From Pseudomonas laurylsulfatiphila (GTDB lineage: Bacteria > Pseudomonadota > Gammaproteobacteria > Pseudomonadales > Pseudomonadaceae), in the NCBI RefSeq assembly GCF_002934665.1, contig NZ_NIRS01000002.1:868001-932000 (forward strand): DNA of 64,000 nucleotides, given 5' to 3'. The notes beneath the pieces are model-generated. The model saw only the letters and a program-made list of their open reading frames with translations, searched no databases and had not been told where the DNA came from. Positions 25,127-34,037 of this stretch are shown piece after piece. The stretch's first letter is position 1. Each line of letters begins with the position of its first letter. A program made the position numbers and the translations under genes.

Positions 25127-27587
25127 GGGCAAACGTGCGCAGTAAGTCCGCCGGTTGCGTACGGTACAAACGGAACAACGGCCAGGCCGAAGCCAGCAAT
25201 GTCGCCACCAGCGCCAGCCCCATCAACTGCAACAGTTGCAACGGGAACACCCGCAACGGCAGGCGCCAGCCAAAGGCCTGCACATTGATCACCGTGTCCA
25301 GGCACCACGCCAGGGCGATGCCCAACGGCAACGCCAGCGCCAGGGTCAGCAGCGCCAGCAACCAGGTCTGCCCGAGGTTGAGCAACATCAGATGCCGACG
25401 CGTCACGCCCAGCGCCCACAGCGGCGCCAGCTGCCCGAGACGGCTCTGGCTTTGGGTCAACAGGCTGATGAACAGCGCCACACCGGCCACGCATAACGTC
25501 AGGCTATTGAGCGCGGCGGTGGCGGCGAAGGTGCGTTCGAAGACTTGCGTGGACCAGCCCTTGAGTCGCGCCTGATCGACGATGCGGCTGTCGTCCAGGG
25601 TAAAACGCGCCTGTAGCGCCGTGACGAACGCCGGGATCGACGCCGGTTCGATGCGCAGGTTGAAGCGGTTCGGTGCCAGTTGCGGCCAACCGCGCAGCAG
25701 GTGGTTGATATTGACCAGAATGTGGCCCTTGGGATTGCCGTAGTCGGCGTAGATCCCGACGATCCGTGGCGACCAGGGGCCAGTGGGCGTCGGCAGCGTC
25801 AGGTGGTCGCCCAGTTGCACGCGCAGGCGTCGGGCCAGTTGTTCGCTGAGCATCACCGCATCGTCCTTTGCCAACCGTTCCCAGGGGTTGTCGCCCAGGG
25901 CTTCGAGCAACGGCCAGTGCTGGCGGTAGGTCGGGTGATCGATGATCCCGGACAGGTCCGTCGGCCAGCCCTGCAACTGGATCGACACCTGCCAGTTGGG
26001 CAACACCGCCGCCAGTTGCGGCTGCTGGTCGAGCCAGCTGTGCAGCTCCCTGGACTGGGCCGGGTTCTGTGGGTTGAGGTAAAGCTCGGCCGTCAGTCGT
26101 TGTTCGAGCCAGTCGCTGAAGGTCTGGCGAAAGCCTGCGGTCATGCTGCCGGCACCGATATTGGCGGCCATGGCCAACAGCAGCGCCATCAACGCCAGGC
26201 TCAACGCCGGAAGTTGCTGGCGGCAATCGGCGACAAACCATTGGCCCAGTACCGAGCGACTGCGCTGCGAAGCGAGACTGAGCAGCGAACTGAGCACCAC
26301 CGGCAACGCCAGTGCGGCGGCGATTAACAGCGCCGCCATCAGTATGAAGCCACTGACCAGGCTGTCGCCGAAGATCAGCGCCAGCAGCGCGATCATCCCG
26401 GCCATTGCCGCCACCCAAGCCTGGCGTCGCAACCAGCGTGCATGGGCCTGATGCCAGGCCTGTGGGTCGGCCAGCGCCAGCAAGGGCAAACGCGCCGCCC
26501 GCAGCAGACTGTTGACACCGGCCAGCAATGCGCCGGTCAGACTCAGGCCGATACCACTGATCCACCATGACAGGCCGAGGTTCAACTGCCCCGCCACTTC
26601 GGCACCGTACAAGCCACGCAGGCTGGCGGCGACATCCGGCAACAGCACGGCGGCCAGCAGGTAGCCGCTGACCACCCCGGCCGCCCCGCCGACCAGGGCC
26701 AATCCACCCAATTCGACGGCGAGACAAGCGATCAGCATGCGCGCACTCACACCACAGGCACGCAGGGTCCGCAGCAAACCTCGGCGTTGCTCCAGCGCCA
26801 GCCCGATGGCGGCGTGCACGATAAACAGGCCGACCACGAACGACAACACCCCCAGGGCCGCAAGGTTCAGGTGAAAGCTTTCGGTCAGGCGTGTGAGGTT
26901 GTTTTCTTCGCCGGCGCTCTTGAGTTGCAGCTGGCCCTGGAAGGCGTGCGGCAGCGGCGCAGTGAAATCCTTCGGTAGCAGCAGTCGCGACAGTTGCTCC
27001 GGCAACCCGAGAATCTGCTGGGCAAAACCGATGTCCACCAGCAGCACACCGGGCGCCATGTCGGCCTGCACCTGCAGCGGCGGCAGTGCCACGCCCGCCA
27101 GGTTCAGTGGCCGGTCACCTTCGCGCAAGCCCAGTGCCTGCAAGGTTTGCGACGATATCCAGGTACTGCCCGGCGGGCTGAAAAAACCGACCACTTGCTC
27201 AATAGCCAAAGCCTGCCCCGCCAACGCCGCGCCCGCCGGTAGCGACACCGGCTCGATGCCCATCAACTGCAGGCGCTGTTCTTCATGCCCCTTGAGCGTG
27301 ACCCGCCCCTGCAGCACCGGTGACACGGGCCACCCCGCGCGGCGCAGATCGACAAACCATTGCTGTGGGAAGGTGCCGCCACCGGGCGCACTGAGACTGG
27401 CCTGAGGCTCGCCGCCGATCAACTGACTGGCGCGGGCATAGCTGTCGCGGGCCTGGCTGTTGAGTGCCTGGACGCCGGTCAACAGGCCGGTGGCCAGCCA
27501 CAACCCGGTCAGCACACTGAAAAACTGCACCGGATGCTGCCGCCAGTGGCTGAGCAGCGCGCGCAGGGTCTGGCCAAAGATGCGCAT
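25116..27587 (-). CDS. ABC transporter permease, FtsX/MacB-type, fused halves
   Basis: An 823-residue inner-membrane protein. It has an N-terminal anchor (about residues 19-40), a large periplasmic domain, three membrane segments near residues 230-350, a second periplasmic domain, and three C-terminal segments, the 4+4 layout of fused FtsX permeases. Such MacB/LolCE-like proteins move substrate from the periplasm or outer leaflet rather than importing. ATG at 27587 follows the ATPase gene stop by one base. It ends overlapping the lipocalin gene. Substrate unknown. Confidence 0.87.
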   Translation of the reverse strand: MRIFGQTLRALLSHWRQHPVQFFSVLTGLWLATGLLTGVQALNSQARDSYARASQLIGGEPQASLSAPGGGTFPQQWFVDLRRAGWPVSPVLQGRVTLKGHEEQRLQLMGIEPVSLPAGAALAGQALAIEQVVGFFSPPGSTWISSQTLQALGLREGDRPLNLAGVALPPLQVQADMAPGVLLVDIGFAQQILGLPEQLSRLLLPKDFTAPLPHAFQGQLQLKSAGEENNLTRLTESFHLNLAALGVLSFVVGLFIVHAAIGLALEQRRGLLRTLRACGVSARMLIACLAVELGGLALVGGAAGVVSGYLLAAVLLPDVAASLRGLYGAEVAGQLNLGLSWWISGIGLSLTGALLAGVNSLLRAARLPLLALADPQAWHQAHARWLRRQAWVAAMAGMIALLALIFGDSLVSGFILMAALLIAAALALPVVLSSLLSLASQRSRSVLGQWFVADCRQQLPALSLALMALLLAMAANIGAGSMTAGFRQTFSDWLEQRLTAELYLNPQNPAQSRELHSWLDQQPQLAAVLPNWQVSIQLQGWPTDLSGIIDHPTYRQHWPLLEALGDNPWERLAKDDAVMLSEQLARRLRVQLGDHLTLPTPTGPWSPRIVGIYADYGNPKGHILVNINHLLRGWPQLAPNRFNLRIEPASIPAFVTALQARFTLDDSRIVDQARLKGWSTQVFERTFAATAALNSLTLCVAGVALFISLLTQSQSRLGQLAPLWALGVTRRHLMLLNLGQTWLLALLTLALALPLGIALAWCLDTVINVQAFGWRLPLRVFPLQLLQLMGLALVATLLASAWPLFRLYRTQPADLLRTFAHED

Positions 27588-27588
27588 G

Positions 27589-28257
27589 TCAGCGCTCGCC
27601 CACAGCGGCCAGGCGACCACCGCACAGCAAGGCCTTTTCCGCCAGCCGCGCCGCCACGCCGGGACTGTGGGTGACCATCAACAGGCTGGTGGGACTGTCG
27701 TCGAGCAATTCCAGCAGCAACTGCAACACTTCGGCGCCGGTGGTTTCATCGAGGCTGCCGGTGGGCTCGTCGGCCAGCAGCAATGGCGGGCGCGACGCCA
27801 GCGCCCGGCCCAGCGCGACCCGTTGCTGCTGGCCGCCGGACAGTTGCTCCGGGTAGCGCCGCAACAGCTCGCCCAAACCCAGGCGTCGCACCAGATGAGC
27901 TTGCCAGCGTGGGTCATGACGCCCGGCCAGACGCGCTTGAATCGCCAGGTTGTCTTCGACCCGCAGGCTGCCGATCAGGTTGAATTGCTGGAACACCAGG
28001 CCGATTTCCGTACGACGCCAGTTTGCCAGCTGCCCTTCGTTCATCTGTTCCAGGTGATGCCCGCCACTGCGGATGCTGCCACGATCGACCTTGTCCAGCC
28101 CGGCGATCAGGTGCAGCAAAGTGCTTTTGCCACTGCCCGACTCGCCCATCAACGCCAGGCTGCTGCCGGGCCTGAGCGTCAGGTCGACGCCTTGCAGCAC
28201 CGGCAGCGGCCCCTGCGGTGTGGCGTAGCTTTTGAAAACGCCATGGACTTCAAGCAT
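27589..28257 (-). CDS. ABC transporter ATPase (LolD/MacB class)
   Basis: A 222-residue ATPase of the MacB/LolD type. Walker A GESGSGKST near residue 39, Q-loop VFQQFNL, signature LSGGQQQR, Walker B LLLADEPTGSLDE and the switch His in VTHSP are all intact. It powers the FtsX-type permease encoded one base downstream. ATPase, permease and AttH-like lipoprotein form a three-gene operon. The first gene is divergent from the sulfatase gene (137-base gap). Confidence 0.9.
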   Translation of the reverse strand: MLEVHGVFKSYATPQGPLPVLQGVDLTLRPGSSLALMGESGSGKSTLLHLIAGLDKVDRGSIRSGGHHLEQMNEGQLANWRRTEIGLVFQQFNLIGSLRVEDNLAIQARLAGRHDPRWQAHLVRRLGLGELLRRYPEQLSGGQQQRVALGRALASRPPLLLADEPTGSLDETTGAEVLQLLLELLDDSPTSLLMVTHSPGVAARLAEKALLCGGRLAAVGER

Positions 28258-28394
28258 GGGTCAACCTGCTGGGTATGCGTGGCTCAAGGATAGCGGCCCT
28301 GAATGTTTTTTGTCCGTTGCCGATGATCGCCCTGCCCGTGCCCCGCCCTACCCTCGAAGCTGGTCTAGCCATAACGATAAAAAACGGAGACGCC

Positions 28395-30368
28395 ATGCCT
28401 CGTTTCACCTTGAGCCCTCGTGGGCTGCTCGCTTGCCTGATCACTGCCTGCCTGGCGCAAGCGGTGGTCGCCGCCGATGCACCGGTCGCGGCCAGCCCGC
28501 AAACCACGGCCAGTAACGCCGCCGTCCTGAAGCAACTGCCCTTCACCGACCGCACCGACTACGAGTCGGTCACCAAGGGCTTGATCGCGCCCTTCAAAGG
28601 CCAGGTCAAGGACGCCGCGGGCAAGGTCATCTGGGATATCCAGGCCTATGACTTCCTCGCCAAAGACCAGGCCCCGGAGTCGGTCAACCCGAGCCTCTGG
28701 CGCCTGGCCCAACTCAGCGCCCATGCCGGTCTGTTCGAAGTCAGCCCTCGGCTGTATCAGGTGCGCGGCCTGGACCTGGCGAACATGACCATCATCGAAG
28801 GCGACGACGGGCTGATCATCATCGACCCGTTGACCATGGCCGAAACCGCCAAGGCAGCACTGGACCTGTACTACCAGAACCGACCGCACAAACCGGTGGT
28901 GGCGGTGATCTACAGCCACACCCACGTCGACCACTTCGGTGGCGTGCGCGGGGTCATCGACGAAGCCGACGTCAAGGCCGGCAAGGTCAAAGTGTTCGCC
29001 CCCGCCGGGTTCATGGAACACGTGATGAGCGAGAACGTCTACGCTGGCAACGCCATGAGCCGCCGTGCGCAGTTCCAGTTCGGCAGCCTGCTGCCCCGTG
29101 GCGAAAAAGGCCAGGTCGATGCCGGCCTGGGCAAGAGCACGCCGAGCGGCGGCACCGTCACCCTGATCCCGCCCACCGACCTGATCGACAAAGAACTGGA
29201 GACCCGCACCATCGCCGGCCTCGAGGTGGAATTCCAGTTGACCCCGGGCACCGAGGCGCCCGCGGAAATGAACCTGTACCTGCCGCAATTGCGTGCCTTA
29301 TGCATGGCGGAAAACGCCACGCAAATGATGCACAACATCCTCACCCCGCGCGGCGCGCAAGTGCGGGACGCCAAGGCCTGGGCCGAGTACCTGGACGGCA
29401 GCCTGGCGCGATACGGCGACAAGAGCGACGTACTGTTCGCGCAGCACAACTGGCCGACCTGGGGCGGCGAACGCATCCGCACCTTCCTCGCCGACCAGCG
29501 CGACATGTACGCCTTCCTCAATGACCGCACCCTGCACCTGCTGAACCAGGGCCTGACGCCGCTGGAAATCGCCGACTCGATCAAGAAACTGCCCGGCAGC
29601 CTGGACCAGAAGTGGTACACCCGCGGCTACTACGGCTCGCTGAGCTTCAACACCCGTGCGGTGTATCAGCGTTACATGGGTTTCTATGACGGCAACCCGG
29701 CCAACCTCAATCCGCTGCCACCTGTGGAAACGGCGAAGTACACGGTCGAGGCCATGGGTGGCGAAGCGGCGGTACTGGAGAAAATGCGCGCGGCGATGAC
29801 CAAGGGTGAGTACCGCTGGGCCGCGCAACTGGGCAATCAATTGCTGTTCGCCAACCCGGACAACGGCGATGCGCGCAAAGCTCAGGCTGAGGCGCTGGAG
29901 CAGATGGGCTATCAAAGTGAAAACGCCACCTGGCGCAACATGTACCTGACCGGCGCCATGGAACTGCGCAACGGCGTACCGCCCCATGCGGGCACTTCGG
30001 TGTCGGTGGACATGGTGCGGGCGATGAGCCCGCAGATGTTCTTCGACTTCCTGGCCGTGCGTCTGGACAGCGAAAAGGCCGCAGGCCATGACCTGACCCT
30101 GAACTGGACCTTCGAGGACCTGAACAAGGACTTCAACCTGACCCTGCGCAACGGCGTGCTGACCCACCGCGCCGGCCTCAACGCCCAGGCGGATGCCGGC
30201 GTGACCATGAGCAAGGCCACCCTGGAACAGATCAGCCTCAAGCAACTGGATATCCCCACGGCGATCCAGAAAGGCCTGATCAAGTTGCAAGGCAATGGCA
30301 AGAAGCTCGGGGAGTTGATGACCAGCCTCGATACGTTTGCGCCGCAGTTCAATATCGTTACCCCGTGA
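28395..30368 (+). CDS. SdsA1-type alkyl sulfatase
   Basis: A 657-residue exported metallo-beta-lactamase-fold sulfatase that cleaves primary alkyl sulfates such as SDS. It has a signal peptide (about residues 1-27, ending VVAA). The two-zinc motif HTHVDH is at about residues 175-180. The dimerisation and C-terminal SCP2-like lipid-binding domain (about 530-655) are present, giving normal SdsA1 length. CGGAGA lies just upstream of the ATG at 28395; the frame is open to 28275, but that would bury the signal peptide. Stand-alone; no SdsB1-like regulator is adjacent. Confidence 0.9.
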   Translation: MPRFTLSPRGLLACLITACLAQAVVAADAPVAASPQTTASNAAVLKQLPFTDRTDYESVTKGLIAPFKGQVKDAAGKVIWDIQAYDFLAKDQAPESVNPSLWRLAQLSAHAGLFEVSPRLYQVRGLDLANMTIIEGDDGLIIIDPLTMAETAKAALDLYYQNRPHKPVVAVIYSHTHVDHFGGVRGVIDEADVKAGKVKVFAPAGFMEHVMSENVYAGNAMSRRAQFQFGSLLPRGEKGQVDAGLGKSTPSGGTVTLIPPTDLIDKELETRTIAGLEVEFQLTPGTEAPAEMNLYLPQLRALCMAENATQMMHNILTPRGAQVRDAKAWAEYLDGSLARYGDKSDVLFAQHNWPTWGGERIRTFLADQRDMYAFLNDRTLHLLNQGLTPLEIADSIKKLPGSLDQKWYTRGYYGSLSFNTRAVYQRYMGFYDGNPANLNPLPPVETAKYTVEAMGGEAAVLEKMRAAMTKGEYRWAAQLGNQLLFANPDNGDARKAQAEALEQMGYQSENATWRNMYLTGAMELRNGVPPHAGTSVSVDMVRAMSPQMFFDFLAVRLDSEKAAGHDLTLNWTFEDLNKDFNLTLRNGVLTHRAGLNAQADAGVTMSKATLEQISLKQLDIPTAIQKGLIKLQGNGKKLGELMTSLDTFAPQFNIVTP

Positions 30369-30377
30369 CAGATCCCC

Positions 30378-30765
30378 TGTAGGAGCGAGCTTGCTCGCGA
30401 TGGAGGTCAACGATGATGCGGGGAGCCTGACACCCCGCGGTGCGCTCAGGTTTTTCGTCGGAACGCCGCCCGGAGCAAGCTCGCTCCTACAGAGCCCGCC
30501 GCCATCCATGCCGGGTTGCCCACTGCGCAGAACCGGAACGAAGCCTCTCGAGGGGGCAAGAAGATCAAAAGATCGCAGCCTTCGGCAGCTCCTACATTGA
30601 CCGGGTACACCGCGAATATCGTGGACGGACAAAAATCCCTGTAGGAGCTGCCGCAGGCTGCGATCTTTTGATTTTGATTTTTAAGCGCGGAAGATCAAGA
30701 TCAAAAGATCGCAGCCTGCGGCAGCTCCTACAGGCCGAGCGTTAGCTCGCCTGCAGCTTGTGATC
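30378..30765. repeat. REP cluster
   Basis: Several REP cores of two families lie here: TGTAGGAGCGAGCTTGCTCG at 30378 with its partner near 30470-30490, and GTAGGAGCTGCCGCAGGCTG with partners at about 30565-30595, 30640-30675 and 30700-30733. Confidence 0.8.
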
Positions 30766-31048
30766 TTGATCCACCCGCCCCCTCGGCAGGCTGAGCGGAG
30801 GTGTTCATCCGGGGATGGGCGCGCAGCGCCGTTCGACGTAGTCGAACTCATTGCATGTAGGTCGAAGCGAAGCCGACCGGAGGGCAATGCCCCCGGATGA
30901 ATACCGGAGCGAAGGAACCCCGAGCCTCAGCGAGGGGCCGTACGTAAGGGGCGTGACTTTTTGGTTCCTTTTGTGTCGTTTGACAAAAGGGACTCGCCGT
31001 AAGGGCGAAACCGCCAGCCGCCGTTACCGAAGAAACGGATATGTACAC
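30405..31048. repeat. Long dispersed repeat, copy A
   Basis: About 640 bases closely match 37367-38079 in the same orientation, including the segment from CCACCCGCCCCCTCGG to the end GGATATGTACAC. Differences are short: inserted REP units and a changed hairpin (GGTTCCTTTTGTGTCG versus GGTTCCTTTGGGCTGG). No convincing gene. Between 31049 and 31162 a single REP core (31080-31105) is present. Confidence 0.9.
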
Positions 31049-31162
31049 CCGTAAGAATCCACACCGCCTGACACTCCGCCTTCGCTGGCAAGCCAGCTCC
31101 CACAAGGATCCAGGTCGTCCACAACAGGTGTGAACGACTCAGATCCAATGCAGGGGCGCGAC

Positions 31163-32548
31163 TCAGGCAGACACCACCTCAACCACCGGCATTTGCCAGC
31201 GCTGATTGACCACCTGCTGCCCGGGCCCATACAGGCGCAAAACCAGGGTGAACGCCCCGCTCGCCGGCGTCGGCAACCAGTTGCTCTGCTCGGCCGGCGT
31301 GGCGTTCTGCAGGATCAACGTCAACCCACCATCCGCATCCGCTTGCAAACGATCCCGGCTGCTCAGGCAGTAACGATTGATCGGGTTGGCTACCAGTTGC
31401 CGGTCCGGCAAGTCATACAAGGTCAGCGACCAGAACTCGCTGGCAGGCGGCAATTGACCCGGTGCAAAACGCAGGCGATAGCTTCGCCCGCCCTGCAAGG
31501 GTTGCCCCTGATTATCCACACGAGTGCCGGTGTAGAAGGCCTCCTCCACACTGTTGCCGTAGATGCCGACATTCGCCGCGACAGCGCGGTTGAGGTAATT
31601 GCCGTCCATCGCTTCGCGAGTGCCGAACAGGCCGAGGGTGGTGCGGACCTGGCTCACCGCCGCTTGCAGTTGCGCCTGGGCGTCCTGAATCCCGGCGAGC
31701 AGTGCCTTGCGCGTGGCTGGCGGCAACGTCGCCGGGTCGAAGCCCTGGCCGGGCACGATGCCGATCCGCGCAAAGCGTGCGCGCAAGGCTTGCTCGGACG
31801 GTTGCGTCGGACACAGGCTGAGGATCTGGTTCAACGCCGGGATAAACTCCAGCCCCAACCCGGTCTTGCTGTCCCAGGGATACCAGTCAATGGCTGGCGC
31901 AGCCACGGGCGGTGCACTGCCGATGTAGTCATGCAACGAACGCAAGCCGTATTGCTGCTGCAAGGCACGCACCGCCGGCAGGTCCTCGGTGTTTTTCAGG
32001 CCCGTTCTGCCAAGCACCATGACGATTTCGGTTTCGCTGCGCAGCACGGCCGTGACGCCGTCCGGTATCTGGCCTTGCCAGTCGGGTCCGGCGATCAGGT
32101 AGTTTCCCGCATCGCGCCCGGTGCTGAGCACGCCGACATAGGCAAAGTTGTGGGTGTACTGGTCGACCAGTTGAAGCACGTAATAGCGGTCGTCAGGCAC
32201 GGTCGGCACACTCAACACTTGCGGCTCGCTGCGCAGGTCGAGCCAGGCCCAGGAGTACGGCGTGTCGTTGTTCGGCGTGACGATGTCGCGATTGCTCGGG
32301 GTGAACAACTCACCGTAGTGACGGAACCGGTTGAAGCCGCCGACGTACTCCGGCGCAGACGCGTTGAGCGCCTGCTTTTCCATGGTCTGGTAATGCATGA
32401 GCATGGGGTACGCGTAAATCCACGCCTCTTTGGCAATCTGCCGAAGGTCATCGGAATCAGCGGCCAGCAACCAGCGCGGAAACATCAGGCTGCCTCCCAA
32501 TACCCCCATGCAGCCCAACACCCGGCGGCGACTGAACATCAGGTTCAT
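31163..32548 (-). CDS. DUF1254/DUF1214 protein, Tat-type signal
   Basis: A 461-residue protein. The N-terminus MNLMFSRRRVLGCMGVLGGSL carries a twin-arginine-like SRRRVLG motif, so it may be exported folded. An N-terminal DUF1254 part (VTPNNDTPYSWAWLDLRSEP, YYVLQLVDQY) is followed by a C-terminal DUF1214 part (FWSLTLYDLPDRQLVANPINRY and ADGGLTLILQ). Function is unknown in the family. The start overlaps the stop of the upstream paralogue in ATGA, so the two are co-translated. About 35% similar in layout to the paralogue. Confidence 0.88.
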   Translation of the reverse strand: MNLMFSRRRVLGCMGVLGGSLMFPRWLLAADSDDLRQIAKEAWIYAYPMLMHYQTMEKQALNASAPEYVGGFNRFRHYGELFTPSNRDIVTPNNDTPYSWAWLDLRSEPQVLSVPTVPDDRYYVLQLVDQYTHNFAYVGVLSTGRDAGNYLIAGPDWQGQIPDGVTAVLRSETEIVMVLGRTGLKNTEDLPAVRALQQQYGLRSLHDYIGSAPPVAAPAIDWYPWDSKTGLGLEFIPALNQILSLCPTQPSEQALRARFARIGIVPGQGFDPATLPPATRKALLAGIQDAQAQLQAAVSQVRTTLGLFGTREAMDGNYLNRAVAANVGIYGNSVEEAFYTGTRVDNQGQPLQGGRSYRLRFAPGQLPPASEFWSLTLYDLPDRQLVANPINRYCLSSRDRLQADADGGLTLILQNATPAEQSNWLPTPASGAFTLVLRLYGPGQQVVNQRWQMPVVEVVSA

Positions 32549-33894
32549 GGTTCGATCCTCGCAATCGTCGGCAACTGATAACTCCCGTCCAGTGCCCCGC
32601 CCTTGGGCAGGTACAGGCGCAACAGCAGGTTGAACGGACCTTGCGGCGTCGGCAGCCAGTTGCCCTGCGGCGCATCCTTGGGCGCATCGGCTTGCAGGGT
32701 CAGGGTCAAGCCGCCGTCGGCATCGTATTGTAGACCAGGGCTGCGGTCGCCCAGGGCATAACGCTGGATCGGGTTGGCGGCGAGCAATTGGGTTTTGCCG
32801 TCATACAAGGTCAGCGACCAGAACGCATTCACCGGTGGCAATTGCCCGGCGGGGAAATGCAGGCGATAGGCGTGCTGGCCGCTGAGCATCTGCCCCTGGG
32901 CATCGTGCAGCGCCATCGGGTACAACGCTTCCACCGCATCGTTGGCGTAGATGTAGCGCCAGGCGACCGCGGCACGGGTCAGGTCGTCGTCGCCGAACTT
33001 GCCGACGTTGGACGGCGACGGCAACCAGCCCTGCCGTTCCACCGACAGCTGGCTGGACGCTGCGCGCACTTGCTCGCGACCGGCTTCGGCGCCTTGGGCG
33101 ACGGCTTCGAGCAAACCCGCCGGCGCCTGGAATGTGGCGCCCGGCATCACACCGATGGCGGCGAAACGGGCCAGCTTTTCCTGCTCGCTGGCGCTCCACT
33201 GGTGCAGCGGCGCCAAGGCGTTGAAGGTGCTGAACAGCGCCTGCGCCGGCCCCTGTTTGGTGTCCGCATACGCTGGAAGCTGCAGCGCTGGCAAGGGTTC
33301 AGGCGCCGCGCCGCCGCTCACGGTGGACAGTGGTTGCAAGGCGTAGCCCTTGAGCACTTGAGCGGCGTCCTTCTGATCGGCTTCGCCCTTCACCTCGGTG
33401 CGCCCCAACAGGAACACCAGGCGGCTCGGCGAACGAATCACACCGCTGAAACCCGATGGCACTTCACCCTTCCAGTCCGGCCCGGCGATCAGGTAGCGCC
33501 CCGCTTTATCACCCGTGGCGCGGGTACCGATGTAATCGAGGTTGTCGGTGCGCATGTCGACCAGTTGAAAGCTGTAGTAGCGCCCCTGCACGGCCGGCAC
33601 GTCCAGCACCATCGGTTCGCTGCGCAAATCAAGCAAGGCTCGGGAATAGAAGGTGTCGTTGTTCGGCGACACCACTTTGTTGTCCTGCGGGCCGAGCAAG
33701 CGCGGTTCGCTGTAGAGCCGGTTGAACGGCAGCTTCGCGGCGATGGCGCTGAGCACTTTGTCGTGCTCGACGGTGGCGTAGGCGAACACGTAGGCCTCCT
33801 GGGCCAATGCCTTCGCCTGGGGTTGATCGAGGGTTGCAGCGTGAACGGTACCCAGGCTTGCGCCCAGGGCAAGAGCGGATATCCAGTAGCGCAC
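32545..33894 (-). CDS. DUF1254/DUF1214 protein, second paralogue
   Basis: A 449-residue exported protein with a Sec-type signal (VRYWISALALGASLGTVHA). DUF1254 (VSPNNDTFYSRALLDLRSEP, YYSFQLVDMRTDNLDYIGTRA) and DUF1214 (FWSLTLYDGKTQLLAANPIQRY, ADGGLTLTLQ) blocks match those of the downstream gene, showing tandem duplication. GTG at 33894 is chosen, since AGGAG stands eight bases upstream and the longer frame would place a long polar stretch before the signal. Stop overlaps the next start. Function unknown. Confidence 0.87.
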   Translation of the reverse strand: MRYWISALALGASLGTVHAATLDQPQAKALAQEAYVFAYATVEHDKVLSAIAAKLPFNRLYSEPRLLGPQDNKVVSPNNDTFYSRALLDLRSEPMVLDVPAVQGRYYSFQLVDMRTDNLDYIGTRATGDKAGRYLIAGPDWKGEVPSGFSGVIRSPSRLVFLLGRTEVKGEADQKDAAQVLKGYALQPLSTVSGGAAPEPLPALQLPAYADTKQGPAQALFSTFNALAPLHQWSASEQEKLARFAAIGVMPGATFQAPAGLLEAVAQGAEAGREQVRAASSQLSVERQGWLPSPSNVGKFGDDDLTRAAVAWRYIYANDAVEALYPMALHDAQGQMLSGQHAYRLHFPAGQLPPVNAFWSLTLYDGKTQLLAANPIQRYALGDRSPGLQYDADGGLTLTLQADAPKDAPQGNWLPTPQGPFNLLLRLYLPKGGALDGSYQLPTIARIEP

Positions 33895-33938
33895 GGTAGA
33901 TCTCCTGGCAAATAAAAGCACAGCACACACCACAACCT

Positions 33939-34006
33939 TGTAGGAGCCCGGCTTGCCGGCGATGGCGGTCTCAGTGGCGCCATCGCCGGCAAGCCGGGCT
34001 CCTACA
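33939..34006. repeat. Perfect REP hairpin
   Basis: TGTAGGAGCCCGGCTTGCCG and its complement, with matching GCGATGGCG and CGCCATCGC, form a long stem between the DUF1254 and DUF1329 genes. Confidence 0.85.
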
Positions 34007-34037
34007 GAGGATTTGCGGGGTGCCAAGGGAAGACGGG

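Noticed and set aside
30846-31105. Small ORFs in the dispersed repeat
   Set aside because: Several frames exist on both strands in both repeat copies, but frame-breaking differences between copies show no selection for protein.
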